Positions 33,440-42,165 are shown, counted from the first letter of the stretch. The stretch: DNA of 64,000 nucleotides from Bog-950 sp964423405 (GCA_964423405.1 CAYREY010000016.1:3432-67431), one strand, 5' to 3'. Made by a program: numbers and translations. Notes: generated by a model not told the origin, from the sequence alone.

Positions 33440-34429
33440 ATGAGAGGATATTTTTTGTTTATATGTCTTTTACTTTTTTTTATTTTTTCGCTATCCGCGC
33501 AGGATTCATTACGCATTTATCTCAATAAATATGAAAGCTATGTGCCTGCAAAATTTGCATCGCACTTTATGGACTTAGTTAAGCTAAATGATTCGTCTGG
33601 TTTTTATAAAGGGTTAGATTACTATATGACGGGTAGTATACGATCAGCCGGATTATATATTAAAGTCAAGGGAGAGTTTTTAAAAACCGGAAAATTCCTT
33701 TTTTACCATCCCAATGGCAAAAAAAGCGAAGAGGGTATATTCGTTATCGACACTAACCAGGTTAGTTCGGTTAGAACCGGCAAATGGAGATATTATTATC
33801 CTGATGGCAGGCCACTAGAAGAAAAAATATTTTTAGTAAACAACGACTTTTCAACTGTACACAATCTTACAATGAGTTATTGGGATACTGCAGGTAACCA
33901 AACGGTGGTTAAAGGTAATGGTACCTGCCAATACCCAAAGGAAATGGTTTTCGATTCGATTATTCAGATCGCTCTTTTTACCGGTAAAGTAAAAGATGGT
34001 AAATATGATGGACAGTGGATAGGGCAATTCAATAACGGTAAAATAGCCTGCCAATACTATTATCAGGAAGGCCAATTGCTTGCTGGGAAAATTTATAATA
34101 GTAAAGCGGTTAATTTATCATTTGATACATTAAATAGCCCGGCGTTTTACGAAGGTGGTGAGGCAGAGTTAATTAGAATATATCGGGCTAGTATAAAGTA
34201 CCCTCAATTAGAAATGGACAACGATATTCAGGGTACCGTTGTGGTTAGTTTTTTAGTTGACGAAGATGGGTGGTTGTCCGAGTTCACTGTAGTAAAGAGT
34301 GTTAGTTTGGGTTTGGATATAGAAGCGCTTAGGGCAGTAAGTCAATTCCCAAGATTTCGACCTAAAATGGTAAATGGCAAGCGGGTTAAAAGTGAATACA
34401 CGCAAAGAATTACTTTTAAACTTGTTTAA
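33440..34429 (+). CDS. Secreted MORN-repeat protein with C-terminal TonB domain
   Basis: The product is 329 residues from the ATG at 33440, which opens a signal peptide (MRGYFLFICLLLFFIFSLSA ending in Q); the 24 bases upstream start with TTG and are less likely. Residues of about 85-230 have MORN_2/YwqK-like units (GKFLFYHPNGKKSEEG, GKWRYYYPDGRP, GQWIGQFNNGKI). The C-terminal 85 residues are a TonB C-terminal domain (QGTVVVSFLVDEDGWLSEF, then VSQFPRFRPKMVNGKRV). The N-terminus reads as a cleavable signal and not as a TonB anchor, so energy transduction is unlikely. The gene is visibly richer in A and T than its neighbours, so it may be acquired. Confidence 0.8.
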   Translation: MRGYFLFICLLLFFIFSLSAQDSLRIYLNKYESYVPAKFASHFMDLVKLNDSSGFYKGLDYYMTGSIRSAGLYIKVKGEFLKTGKFLFYHPNGKKSEEGIFVIDTNQVSSVRTGKWRYYYPDGRPLEEKIFLVNNDFSTVHNLTMSYWDTAGNQTVVKGNGTCQYPKEMVFDSIIQIALFTGKVKDGKYDGQWIGQFNNGKIACQYYYQEGQLLAGKIYNSKAVNLSFDTLNSPAFYEGGEAELIRIYRASIKYPQLEMDNDIQGTVVVSFLVDEDGWLSEFTVVKSVSLGLDIEALRAVSQFPRFRPKMVNGKRVKSEYTQRITFKLV

Positions 34430-34480
34430 GCAAGGCTTATTGATAGTGGTTTTTCTATATGGTGCCTTGCTTACTTCTTT
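34428..34480. terminator. Weak hairpin between convergent genes
   Basis: A 9-bp stem (AAGCAAGGC with GCCTTGCTT) has a 27-base loop and a T-rich tail. It overlaps the stop of the TonB-domain gene. The long loop makes this doubtful. Confidence 0.3.
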
Positions 34481-34504
34481 TATAACTTCAGTATCAGAAT
34501 TTAT

Positions 34505-35086
34505 CTATTTCTTCATCACCCAACTCTTCAATCCGCTGCCTGGTACGTCCAGTTCCTGTATTAAATCAAAGCCCAGCTTTTGGTAAATAGTTACGTTTTT
34601 GGGGTCTTCGGTCTTAAGCCAAAACTCGTTCATGCCTTGCTGTTTCATATGTGCTATGCTTTGGTCTATCAGCAACCGGCTGTAGCCTTTGCCGCGGGCA
34701 CTATCTAATACCCCCAGGCACCAGATGTAACCCATGTTGCTGCCGGCGTTTTTCTTTATCCAGCCCTCGCCAATAGCATCGTGGTTTATCAGCCGCAGGG
34801 TGGTTTTGGCTCCCAGTTTAACCGGTATTAGTGCCATGCCACTGCGTACCTCGCGCCATAAGCCTAAAGGAAAACTACTGCCCGGCAAACAGATAATAGC
34901 ACCCTGTTTATCGTTGGTCTCATTAACGTAACCATATTTAGCACAGGCCGCGGCGCAATGCTGGTACAGTTGGTGTAGTCCTTTGCCGCGCTGTGTTTCG
35001 GTTTTGCCTTCAAAGGCATGCAGCATTAACGGGTAGTAGTGAAATGCCTGCGCCAGTATAGCTCCGGCCTGTTGGTGTGGTAGCAT
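34505..35086 (-). CDS. GNAT-family N-acetyltransferase
   Basis: A 193-residue protein. The acetyl-CoA site is in LGVLDSARGKGYSRLLID at about residues 129-146, with the R-x-x-G-x-G type pattern as ARGKGY, and the C-terminal YQKLGFDLI segment is the usual last strand of the fold. The N-terminal half is helical with an LPG and WREVRSG segment seen in Bacteroidota GNATs. It should transfer an acetyl group to an unknown amine. It lies seven bases upstream of the end of a small lipoprotein, in a run of minus-strand genes. It is cytoplasmic. Confidence 0.85.
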   Translation of the reverse strand: MLPHQQAGAILAQAFHYYPLMLHAFEGKTETQRGKGLHQLYQHCAAACAKYGYVNETNDKQGAIICLPGSSFPLGLWREVRSGMALIPVKLGAKTTLRLINHDAIGEGWIKKNAGSNMGYIWCLGVLDSARGKGYSRLLIDQSIAHMKQQGMNEFWLKTEDPKNVTIYQKLGFDLIQELDVPGSGLKSWVMKK

Positions 35087-35093
35087 GGTGCAG

Positions 35094-35507
35094 TTATTGT
35101 TTAGGGCCTATCCAGCCAATAGCACGGTATTGGGTGGCGGTAGCGGTGTCTTCAATTATATACCACAGCGAGTCGTTACGGAAAATAGCATAGTGTGTTT
35201 TATCTACCGGGCCACTGCTGAAGCGGGTAGTAGTTTCGTTTTTCGACAGGTAACGAAGTGTATCGTTATTAATAACAATATCGTTTTGCTGTGCAGATGA
35301 TTTAAGCACAGTAAGGTACACGGTGTCGTTATTGTATAACAGCGAGTCGTACACCGGTAGTGGGCTAAACTGCGCCGTTTCGGTGTAAGAGGATGTTTGG
35401 TACGTACCGGTAAGCGCATCTCTGTAATCAGGTCCTGCCGGTTCGGGTTTATTGCACTGTGTGGCGGCCAACAGTAGTACCAGTAGCAATAGGGGGATGT
35501 ATTTCAT
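35094..35507 (-). CDS. Small lipoprotein of unknown function
   Basis: A 137-residue protein with a strong lipoprotein signal (MKYIPLLLLVLLLAATQC). The mature part is rich in Thr, Ser and Tyr with alternating strands (SLLYNNDTVYLTVLK, THYAIFRNDSLWYIIED), suggesting a small beta-barrel or beta-sandwich. No known family was recognised. It begins three bases after the stop of the YdcF-like gene and ends seven bases before the GNAT gene, so the group looks like one operon. Confidence 0.62.
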   Translation of the reverse strand: MKYIPLLLLVLLLAATQCNKPEPAGPDYRDALTGTYQTSSYTETAQFSPLPVYDSLLYNNDTVYLTVLKSSAQQNDIVINNDTLRYLSKNETTTRFSSGPVDKTHYAIFRNDSLWYIIEDTATATQYRAIGWIGPKQ

Positions 35508-35510
35508 AGC

Positions 35511-36155
35511 TTATGGTTGTGGCAACTGTGGCAGGTTGTTGTGGTTAGTGTGTGTTACCCTTGTCCAGAATTTTTCGCGCTTATTAAGCGGTACAAAGTT
35601 GGGCACATAAGCGGGTGTGGCATCTATTACCGGTACCGGTTGGTATAGTATCTTTAATGTATCTGCCGACATAGGTAGTATGCCCATATCGGGCATATTG
35701 GTTTGTATAAAGCCCTCTAAAAAGAAAGCCTGATAAGGGTCGGCGGCCAGGGCCACTTTTTTAAAGCCCAGTTGCTGGGCCATCAGCCAACTGTAATATA
35801 CGTTCTCTTTACCATGTTCGGCTTTGGTTTCGGCAAACACGTGGTTAGCCGGTACGCCCATTTTTTCGGCTATCAGTTTCATGGCTGTGCCTTCTACATA
35901 AGGCGAGTAGCAGGCATTGCCCGAGAAGATAATGTTTTTGGCTATGCCCCGGTCATATAACATTTTAGCCCATATAATGCGGGCGTTGAATCCGTTGGTT
36001 TGTTGTTTGGCTGTATCATACGCTATACCAGGCACCACTATGGCATCGTAAGGGGCTTGCGGCAGGTGTTGGGCGGTCATGCGTGCGGCTTCCTTTGCTA
36101 CATTGCAGCCGCATATAAACGTAATAAGCAAAGCAACCAGTAGTTTGTAACGCAT
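35511..36155 (-). CDS. YdcF-like (DUF218) lipoprotein
   Basis: A 214-residue protein with a lipoprotein signal ending in ICGC at residue 16. The domain has the DUF218/YdcF hallmarks in order: YDAIVVPGIAYD, an ARIIWAKMLYDRG segment, NIIFSGNACYSPYVEGTAMK, then ETKAEHGKENVYYS and KKVALAADPYQAFFLEGF. The family is linked to envelope metabolism (SanA, ElyC in E. coli), but the reaction is unclear. The exported lipidated form is less common than the transmembrane form. It follows the helicase by six bases and precedes a lipoprotein by three. Confidence 0.78.
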   Translation of the reverse strand: MRYKLLVALLITFICGCNVAKEAARMTAQHLPQAPYDAIVVPGIAYDTAKQQTNGFNARIIWAKMLYDRGIAKNIIFSGNACYSPYVEGTAMKLIAEKMGVPANHVFAETKAEHGKENVYYSWLMAQQLGFKKVALAADPYQAFFLEGFIQTNMPDMGILPMSADTLKILYQPVPVIDATPAYVPNFVPLNKREKFWTRVTHTNHNNLPQLPQP

Positions 36156-36161
36156 ACGTTT

Positions 36162-37508
36162 TTATTTTTTGTTTTTACCTCCGCGTTTGGTTTTAGGCTT
36201 GCCGTATTTCTCGCGCAATTTTTGGGCACGCGTAATTTTAGGGCCGGGTGTTTTGCTGTTCTTCTCACTCTTCTCGTGGAAGGCAGCACCCGATGGGCCT
36301 TTGCGTGGTGCCTTTAGTTCCAGGTTAGGCTGGTATATTTTAGGTATCTCGTCGCGGGTTAGCACGGTAGATATTTCCAGTTCATCCGGTAGTGGCACTA
36401 CCGGTATGGTATAATCCATCAGTAGCTCTATCTGCAGGCGCATCTCCTGTTCGCGTGGTGTGCAAAAGGCAACCGCAATACCTTTTTTATCGGCGCGGCC
36501 GGTGCGGCCTATGCGGTGTATATAGTTTTCAGGTGTTTCGGGCAGGTCGAAGTTAAACACGTGGCTTACCTCCGATACATCTATACCACGCGCTACCACA
36601 TCGGTAGCAACCAGCACCCGGCATTCGCCACTGTGAAAACGGCGCACTGCTTCAAAACGGAAGTTCTGCGATTTGTTAGAGTGGATAATACCCAGGCTTT
36701 CTTCTATCATGGGGTATAGTGCATCAAACACTTCATCGGCCAGTTGCTTGGTAGCACAAAACACCAGTACCTTGGTCATGGTTTCATCTTTCAGCAATAG
36801 CTTAAGCAGGTTTACCTTGGTATGGTAGTTGGGTACTTCGTATAAAGTCTGTTCAATATTGGCCAGTGGACTACCCGATGGCGCTGCTTCTATCTTAACC
36901 GGTTGGTTAAAGTACTCGTCAATCATACTTTCTACATCGGTAGTAAGTGTTGCCGAAAACATAATGTTCTGGCGTTTTAAAGGCAGCAGGTCCAGTATCA
37001 GTTTTAACTGTGCGCGAAAACCCAGCGCAAGCATTTCGTCCACCTCATCTATCACCAGCTTTTTTATGGTTTTGCTTTTAAAGGCTCCCTTCAGTATCAG
37101 GTCTATCAGTCGCCCCGGTGTAGCTACTACAAAATCGGGCTGCTCCATTACCTGGCCTATTTGTGTGTTGATGTTAGTGCCACCATATACACCTATAGCC
37201 GTTACCGACATGTATTTGCTAAGCTTTTGCAACTCTTCCAATACCTGTACTACCAACTCGCGGGTGGGCACCAGTATTAATACCTGAGTAGATTTTTCTT
37301 TACTGAATTTCCATTGGCGCAGGCAGGGTAGCAGGTATGCAAAGGTTTTACCGGTGCCGGTTTGGGCTATACCTACTACATCGCGGCCCGACATAACCAC
37401 CGAGAAAGCCCTGCCCTGTATGGTGGTAGCATGCGTGTAGCCCAAATCGTTAAGGGCGTTTAATAAAGGTGTACTAAGGTTTAAATCGGTAAAAAGTATT
37501 GCTGACAT
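36162..37508 (-). CDS. DEAD-box family ATP-dependent RNA helicase
   Basis: The product is 448 residues from ATG at 37508 (an in-frame TTG at 37517 is less likely). Motifs in order: Q-motif Gln at residue 31, Walker A AQTGTGKT (48-55), PTRELV, TPGR, motif II as DEVD in place of DEAD, SAT, then ATDVVARGID and HRIGRTGR. The first two acidic residues needed for ATP hydrolysis are kept. The last 45 residues are strongly basic (KITRAQKLREKYGKPKTKRG), a likely RNA-binding tail. It probably works in ribosome assembly or mRNA turnover. It opens a run of minus-strand genes down to GNAT, with short spacings. Confidence 0.92.
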   Translation of the reverse strand: MSAILFTDLNLSTPLLNALNDLGYTHATTIQGRAFSVVMSGRDVVGIAQTGTGKTFAYLLPCLRQWKFSKEKSTQVLILVPTRELVVQVLEELQKLSKYMSVTAIGVYGGTNINTQIGQVMEQPDFVVATPGRLIDLILKGAFKSKTIKKLVIDEVDEMLALGFRAQLKLILDLLPLKRQNIMFSATLTTDVESMIDEYFNQPVKIEAAPSGSPLANIEQTLYEVPNYHTKVNLLKLLLKDETMTKVLVFCATKQLADEVFDALYPMIEESLGIIHSNKSQNFRFEAVRRFHSGECRVLVATDVVARGIDVSEVSHVFNFDLPETPENYIHRIGRTGRADKKGIAVAFCTPREQEMRLQIELLMDYTIPVVPLPDELEISTVLTRDEIPKIYQPNLELKAPRKGPSGAAFHEKSEKNSKTPGPKITRAQKLREKYGKPKTKRGGKNKK

Positions 37509-37533
37509 TTGGCGCAAATGTAGCTAAAACCTG

Positions 37534-38664
37534 TTATGGATACTTAGCGTACAGAATATTGCTCCAGCTATAGCAATAGTTATTGGTATTTATGCTGGCC
37601 GATATATCCTGTATGCCGTACCAGTAGCCGCCGTTTGGTGAGCTGGCGTTGCCGTCGCCGTTGGTATCGCCACCGTGTGCATCATCGTTATACGTGGTAA
37701 AGTAAACACCCGGCAGGTCGCGGCCTTCTATCTGCGATGAGCCTTCTTTTATAGAAATTTTATTATCGCCTTGTGCCAATGGGTCGTACATTTTAATAAT
37801 AACGTTGGCGCCCAGTGTTAGTTTAAGGCCATCGCCTACATACAACGAACCATTCAACGCAAAAGGCACTTCAGTTTCAAGCCAGCTTACATCGGTAGTA
37901 GCTTCGTTGGCAGTTAAGCCCATAAAAATACCATTCAGTTGGTTTATTTCGCTGGTGTTGGCCGGATTGTGAAAGGTGTTAGAGTTATCTACACTTACAA
38001 AAGGGTTAAGCAGCATAGGCTTTACGTTGCCATAAAAAGTGCAATTGGTAATCTGAAAACGATTGTCTTCGCAGTAACGTGCATCTACCACGCCGTAACC
38101 GTTGAAAGTAGTTTCGCCACCATTGTAGGCAAAGGTGCAATTGTCTATTGTGCCGTAGTAGTAAGAATACTCTAACGTAGGCTGGCCGGCACCTGCCGAT
38201 GGGCCCTCGCCGCCATACATAAAGGTGCAGTGGCTAAAGGTACAGTTGTTGTTATTAATAATAATGCCTCCCCAATCGCCGCGGGCAGGGCTGGTAACGC
38301 TGCCATCGCCGTTGGTATCGCCACCGTGTGCATCATCTTTGCTTGATGTAAATACAACCGGTTTGGCGGCTGTGCCAGCGGCAATAATGCGCCCCGAGTT
38401 AGAAACAAGAATAGAGTTATCGCCTACTATGGGGTTAAATTTAATAATAGCACCGGCCTCTATAGTTAAGGTACTGGTAACACTTATCTGGTTTACGTTT
38501 ATTACGTACACATGGCAGTCGCTCCAGGTGGTAGGTGTAGTTATATCGGTGGTAATAGTCACCACCTCGGGTGTACAGGTATTGTTGTTATTGTTGTCTT
38601 CGTCTTTTTGGCAGGATGATACAGCAAACAAACTAAGTAGTAGAAATATGTAATAGTTTCTCAT
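37534..38664 (-). CDS. Beta-helix-like lipoprotein with two Asp-rich calcium-type loops
   Basis: A 376-residue protein with a lipoprotein signal (LFAVSSC at residue 18) and an Asn-rich linker. The body has short repeated strands typical of right-handed beta-helices (LTIEAGAIIKF, GGIIINNNNCTFSHCTF, GTIDNCTFAYN, FQITNCTFYGN). Two copies of DDAHGGDTNGDG, one at about 110 and one about 220 residues later, are calcium-loop-like (DTNGDG), and 32 bases of their DNA are identical. It is likely an outer-membrane surface protein, perhaps glycan-binding. No sorting domain is visible; lipidation would anchor it. Confidence 0.75.
   Translation of the reverse strand: MRNYYIFLLLSLFAVSSCQKDEDNNNNNTCTPEVVTITTDITTPTTWSDCHVYVINVNQISVTSTLTIEAGAIIKFNPIVGDNSILVSNSGRIIAAGTAAKPVVFTSSKDDAHGGDTNGDGSVTSPARGDWGGIIINNNNCTFSHCTFMYGGEGPSAGAGQPTLEYSYYYGTIDNCTFAYNGGETTFNGYGVVDARYCEDNRFQITNCTFYGNVKPMLLNPFVSVDNSNTFHNPANTSEINQLNGIFMGLTANEATTDVSWLETEVPFALNGSLYVGDGLKLTLGANVIIKMYDPLAQGDNKISIKEGSSQIEGRDLPGVYFTTYNDDAHGGDTNGDGNASSPNGGYWYGIQDISASINTNNYCYSWSNILYAKYP
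37655..37686. repeat. 32-base repeat, copy 1, coding for a calcium-type loop
   Basis: Identical over 32 bases to 38306-38337. Both copies encode the segment DDAHGGDTNGDG of the beta-helix lipoprotein. Confidence 0.75.
38306..38337. repeat. 32-base repeat, copy 2, coding for a calcium-type loop
   Basis: Identical over 32 bases to 37655-37686, in the same gene and frame. Confidence 0.75.
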
Positions 38665-38698
38665 GTGTATTGTTTCGCGCTAAGCTATAAAAAATCAA

Positions 38699-38729
38699 TT
38701 GCAACAATCTGACAAAAAGGGTAACTTGG
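38699..38729 (+). promoter_or_regulatory. Promoter of the sterol desaturase-flavoenzyme pair
   Basis: TTG at 38699-38701, a 20-base spacer and TAACTTGG at 38722-38729, close to the Bacteroidota promoter form (one mismatch in the -7 box). It is in the space divergent from the beta-helix lipoprotein. Confidence 0.42.
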
Positions 38730-38768
38730 CGTAGTAAACAACATTCAACTAACTAAACCCACTTACCC

Positions 38769-39608
38769 GTGAAACACGAACTATTTGGTATTAACCGGTT
38801 TGATGAAAAAGCAGTTATAGTAATACTGCTGTTGTTTGGCCTTGCGGAGTTATTAATAGGCGTATACAAAAACTCTAAACGAAACAAAAACGACTATCTG
38901 GCCGAGTGGGTTAGTTTTTTTCAGCTAACCGTACTGGTGCAGCCTGCTATATTGCTGTTGGTTGCTTTTGTAGGCCGGCGGCTTTTTTCGCAGGCAGAGG
39001 GCATGTATGCAAATATTGGTGGTGGGTATCAGTTTTTGATTTTACTGCTTATTGAAGATATGCCTCAGTACTGGTGGCACCGGTTATCGCACCACTCGCC
39101 GTTTTTGTGGAAATTCCATTATGCCCATCACGCATCGCCGGGTATGGGTGTAGGGGTAGCTTTCAGAAACAACGTACTCTATTATTTTTTTATGCCTAAT
39201 ATATGGCTGGCTGCAACAGCCGTGTTTCTTGGCTTTGGTAAAGTATATGTGCTGTACACGGTTATTAAACTACTAATAGTAATAGGTGCGCACAGCGAAG
39301 TACGGTGGGATAGCTTTTTGTACCGCTATAAAATACTGCATCCGCTGGCCTGGTTGCTGGAGCATACCATCTCTACACCGGCTACGCACTTTGGGCACCA
39401 CGGGTTAAGCAATACCGATGGAATCAGTAACAATAACGGCAACTTTGGTAATATGCTTTTTATATGGGATCAGTTATTTGGCACAGCCAAATTTATACGT
39501 AAGTACCCTGCTGAATATGGCGTAGAGCAGGACACTAATGAACCCTGGTATGTGTTGTTGTATTATCCCTTTGTAAAATCAAAAAAGGAAACAAGCCAGT
39601 TTAAATAA
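38769..39608 (+). CDS. Sterol desaturase / fatty acid hydroxylase superfamily membrane enzyme
   Basis: The product is 279 residues from a GTG. Several membrane helices carry the di-iron histidine motifs of the family: HRLSHH and FHYAHHA at about residues 105-125, and a C-terminal HFGHH; a lone HSEVRW lies between them. The enzyme should use O2 and two iron atoms to hydroxylate or desaturate a lipid at the inner membrane. The substrate is unknown. The next gene, 23 bases on, is an FAD-dependent oxidase, and a fatty acid desaturase lies beyond on the other strand, so this is a lipid-modifying neighbourhood. Two further members of the family lie near the right end of the window. Confidence 0.88.
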   Translation: MKHELFGINRFDEKAVIVILLLFGLAELLIGVYKNSKRNKNDYLAEWVSFFQLTVLVQPAILLLVAFVGRRLFSQAEGMYANIGGGYQFLILLLIEDMPQYWWHRLSHHSPFLWKFHYAHHASPGMGVGVAFRNNVLYYFFMPNIWLAATAVFLGFGKVYVLYTVIKLLIVIGAHSEVRWDSFLYRYKILHPLAWLLEHTISTPATHFGHHGLSNTDGISNNNGNFGNMLFIWDQLFGTAKFIRKYPAEYGVEQDTNEPWYVLLYYPFVKSKKETSQFK

Positions 39609-39631
39609 ATCCTGCAATCATATTCATACAG

Positions 39632-41098
39632 ATGGGAAAGGCTTATTACAGAAAAGAGTTTTTGCAACTATTAGCTGTGTTGGGTACCGGTTGGATATTA
39701 GACTCGTGTAATACCGGCGCCAGGCCTAAAGGTACCAGTGCGGATAAAATACCAGCTACAGCCGGGGCAGCCGCTGAACAGTTTAATAGTGGTGATGCCG
39801 TATATATTAAAAGGGGAGAGGAACAATACGACAAATTAAGGGCCGGGTTTAATAAGCGGATAGATAAGTACCCATTGGTAATTGCTGTTTGCAAAAATAC
39901 TAACGGAGTAGCCGAAGCTATACGCTATGCACGCACTAACAAGTTGAAGGTAGCCGTAAAAAGCGGTGGGCACAGTATTGAAGGTTTTTGCGTGAATGAG
40001 GGTGGTATGGTTATAAACCTTGCCCTGATGAATAAGATAGAGTGGATGAGTGAAACAGAAGTTAAACTACAGCCCGGATGTAAGTTATCGGAGCTGTACG
40101 ATGAACTTTTACCCAATGGCAGGCTTATACCGGCGGGGTCATGTGGGTCAGTAGGTATAGGTGGGCTGGCACTGGGTGGCGGCTACGGTTTTTTTAGCCG
40201 CACATACGGACTTACATGCGATAGCCTGAAAGAGGTAACGCTGGTTGATGGTTATGGTAAAATACATTCATCTAAAGATGATGAGGAATTGCTATGGGCA
40301 TGTAGGGGTGGTGGTAACGGTAATTTTGGTGTAGTAACCGAAATGGTTTTTAAAACCCATACAGCACCGGCTAGTTTAACCAGTCACCGGTTTAAGTCAT
40401 TTAAGGTAGATATGATACGCGCACGGGATATACTTAAAAACTGGTTTGAGGTTACGGCTACATTGCCACAGTCGTGTTTCTCGGCATTTGTATTGAATGG
40501 TAAAACGGTAATGATACTGGTTACAGATTATGGAAAGGAAAGTGCTGCTACTAAACAAGCACTGGATAAATTTGCCGCACTTGCCGATAAAACTACCGCT
40601 GGTAGCCCCAGGCCATTGGCGGCAGCGTTGAAAGTTTTTTATGGAGCATCGCAGCCTGTGTATTTTAAGAACGCCTGTGCTGGTATGTATAATGGTTACG
40701 AAACTATTGCCGATTGTGTGGGAGAGGCAATGGATATGGTGCTTAGCACTCCGGGGCTTATATACCAGGTGAATACTTTTGGTGGTGCGGTTGCCAACGA
40801 ACAATTTAGAGAAGGTTCGTGTTTTGCGCACCGCTCTTTTAATTATTTATCAGAGTTGCAGAGCTATTGGCAGAAGCCTTCGCAACAGGAAAAGCTGGTT
40901 AAGACTTTTGATAGCATACAATCAGTTTTTGCCCGCTATGGAATTGATAAGCACTATTGTAACTATCCCGACTTGAGGTTTGAAAGTCCACAACAGGCAT
41001 ACTATGGTAGCAGTTATGCCCGCCTTCAGCAAGTAAAAAAACGGCTGGATGGTGATAATGTTATTTGCCACGCACAAAGCATACAGCTACCAACATAG
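39632..41098 (+). CDS. Exported FAD-linked oxidase (BBE family), probable bicovalent flavin
   Basis: A 488-residue protein. The N-terminus is a hydrophobic export signal ending in ILDSC at residue 26, which resembles a lipobox but with Asp at an unusual position. The FAD_binding_4 domain carries SGGHSIEG with H114 and AGSCGSVGIGG with C171. In the berberine-bridge family, a His and Cys at these places hold FAD by two covalent bonds, so bicovalent flavin is predicted. The BBE C-terminal segment is seen in YCNYPDL, YYGSSYARL and HAQSIQ. Known relatives oxidise sugars or alcohols and reduce O2 to H2O2; the substrate here is unknown. It probably works with the membrane hydroxylase upstream. Confidence 0.87.
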   Translation: MGKAYYRKEFLQLLAVLGTGWILDSCNTGARPKGTSADKIPATAGAAAEQFNSGDAVYIKRGEEQYDKLRAGFNKRIDKYPLVIAVCKNTNGVAEAIRYARTNKLKVAVKSGGHSIEGFCVNEGGMVINLALMNKIEWMSETEVKLQPGCKLSELYDELLPNGRLIPAGSCGSVGIGGLALGGGYGFFSRTYGLTCDSLKEVTLVDGYGKIHSSKDDEELLWACRGGGNGNFGVVTEMVFKTHTAPASLTSHRFKSFKVDMIRARDILKNWFEVTATLPQSCFSAFVLNGKTVMILVTDYGKESAATKQALDKFAALADKTTAGSPRPLAAALKVFYGASQPVYFKNACAGMYNGYETIADCVGEAMDMVLSTPGLIYQVNTFGGAVANEQFREGSCFAHRSFNYLSELQSYWQKPSQQEKLVKTFDSIQSVFARYGIDKHYCNYPDLRFESPQQAYYGSSYARLQQVKKRLDGDNVICHAQSIQLPT

Positions 41099-41118
41099 CC
41101 CATTCTAATAAGCTATGG

Positions 41119-42165
41119 CTAGTTGTCGGTTGATTGTTTTCTTTTATTGCGTTTATACTCGCCAAACGATACCATTTTCTGGCGTTGGGCATCCCACAGG
41201 TTAGCATGCACGGTTTTAAGGCTTTGCCAGAACGTAATGGTATTGGTGTGCTTTTCAAACAGCGGGTTCTCGCGGTGGGCACGCGCCAGGTTGTAGTTAG
41301 GTATGGTTGGCGCCAGGTGGTGTATATGGTGGTAACCTATGTTGCCGGTAAGCCAGTGGCCTATAGCCGGTAGTTTATAGTAGGTGCTGCCTTTCATGGC
41401 GGCTACTACATAGTTCCAGTTTTCTTTACCGCTTTTGTAAATATGCTCGTACTGGTGCTGTATGTAAAAAAACCACAACGCATACGTACCAAAAAACAGC
41501 AGGTTTATAAACTGAACAATTAAAAATCGGCCCGGCCCCAGCAGATAGGCAAAGCCGGCATACAGCGCTATAAACAAGATATTGCTGATGGTAACGCTTT
41601 TGCGTACTTTTTTAAAGTAATCGTTATTTAAAAATGCAAAGCGGTTGTAGATTACCACATAGATAAAACCACCAATGGTAAACAGATAAAACGGGTTACG
41701 GTAAATGCGGTACCATAGTTTTTCTTTCCAGCTAAGGGCGGCGTATGCTTCGGTGGTAAGGCACTCAATATCGCCAATATCACTGTACTCTAACTGGCCA
41801 TTATGTGCATGGTGAAAGCTGTGGTTTTTAGCCCAGTATTTGTATGGTATAAGGGTGCAGATGCTGCAAACGGTGCCAATAATATCGTTGGCTATTTTGC
41901 TGCGGGTAAATGAACTGTGGCCGCAATCGTGCTGAATAATAAATATACGGCCCAGTATAAAACCGTTCAATATGGCTACGGCAGCCGAAAGCAATATCGA
42001 TTTATCGTACAGATAAAACTGTAGTGCCAGTAGCGCCAGGTAGAACACAAAGCTGTTGGCCAGTTGTATAATCGCATCTTTAGTGCTGGGCATTTGGTAT
42101 TTTTTTACAATGCTGTGCCAGTTTTTAAGGTCTTCCAGTATTTGCTCTTTGTTAAATGAGGCCAT
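41119..42165 (-). CDS. Membrane fatty acid desaturase
   Basis: A 348-residue membrane protein with the three histidine boxes of acyl-lipid desaturases: HDCGHSSF (about 100), HSFHHAH (about 135) and HHIHH near the C-terminus (about 270), plus QHQYEH before the last one. Four to six membrane helices lie around them. It inserts a double bond in a fatty acid chain using O2 and electrons from a ferredoxin or cytochrome partner that is not encoded nearby. It converges with the flavoenzyme gene (20 bases between stops). Full length. It may help adjust membrane fluidity; the position of the double bond cannot be told. Confidence 0.9.
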   Translation of the reverse strand: MASFNKEQILEDLKNWHSIVKKYQMPSTKDAIIQLANSFVFYLALLALQFYLYDKSILLSAAVAILNGFILGRIFIIQHDCGHSSFTRSKIANDIIGTVCSICTLIPYKYWAKNHSFHHAHNGQLEYSDIGDIECLTTEAYAALSWKEKLWYRIYRNPFYLFTIGGFIYVVIYNRFAFLNNDYFKKVRKSVTISNILFIALYAGFAYLLGPGRFLIVQFINLLFFGTYALWFFYIQHQYEHIYKSGKENWNYVVAAMKGSTYYKLPAIGHWLTGNIGYHHIHHLAPTIPNYNLARAHRENPLFEKHTNTITFWQSLKTVHANLWDAQRQKMVSFGEYKRNKRKQSTDN

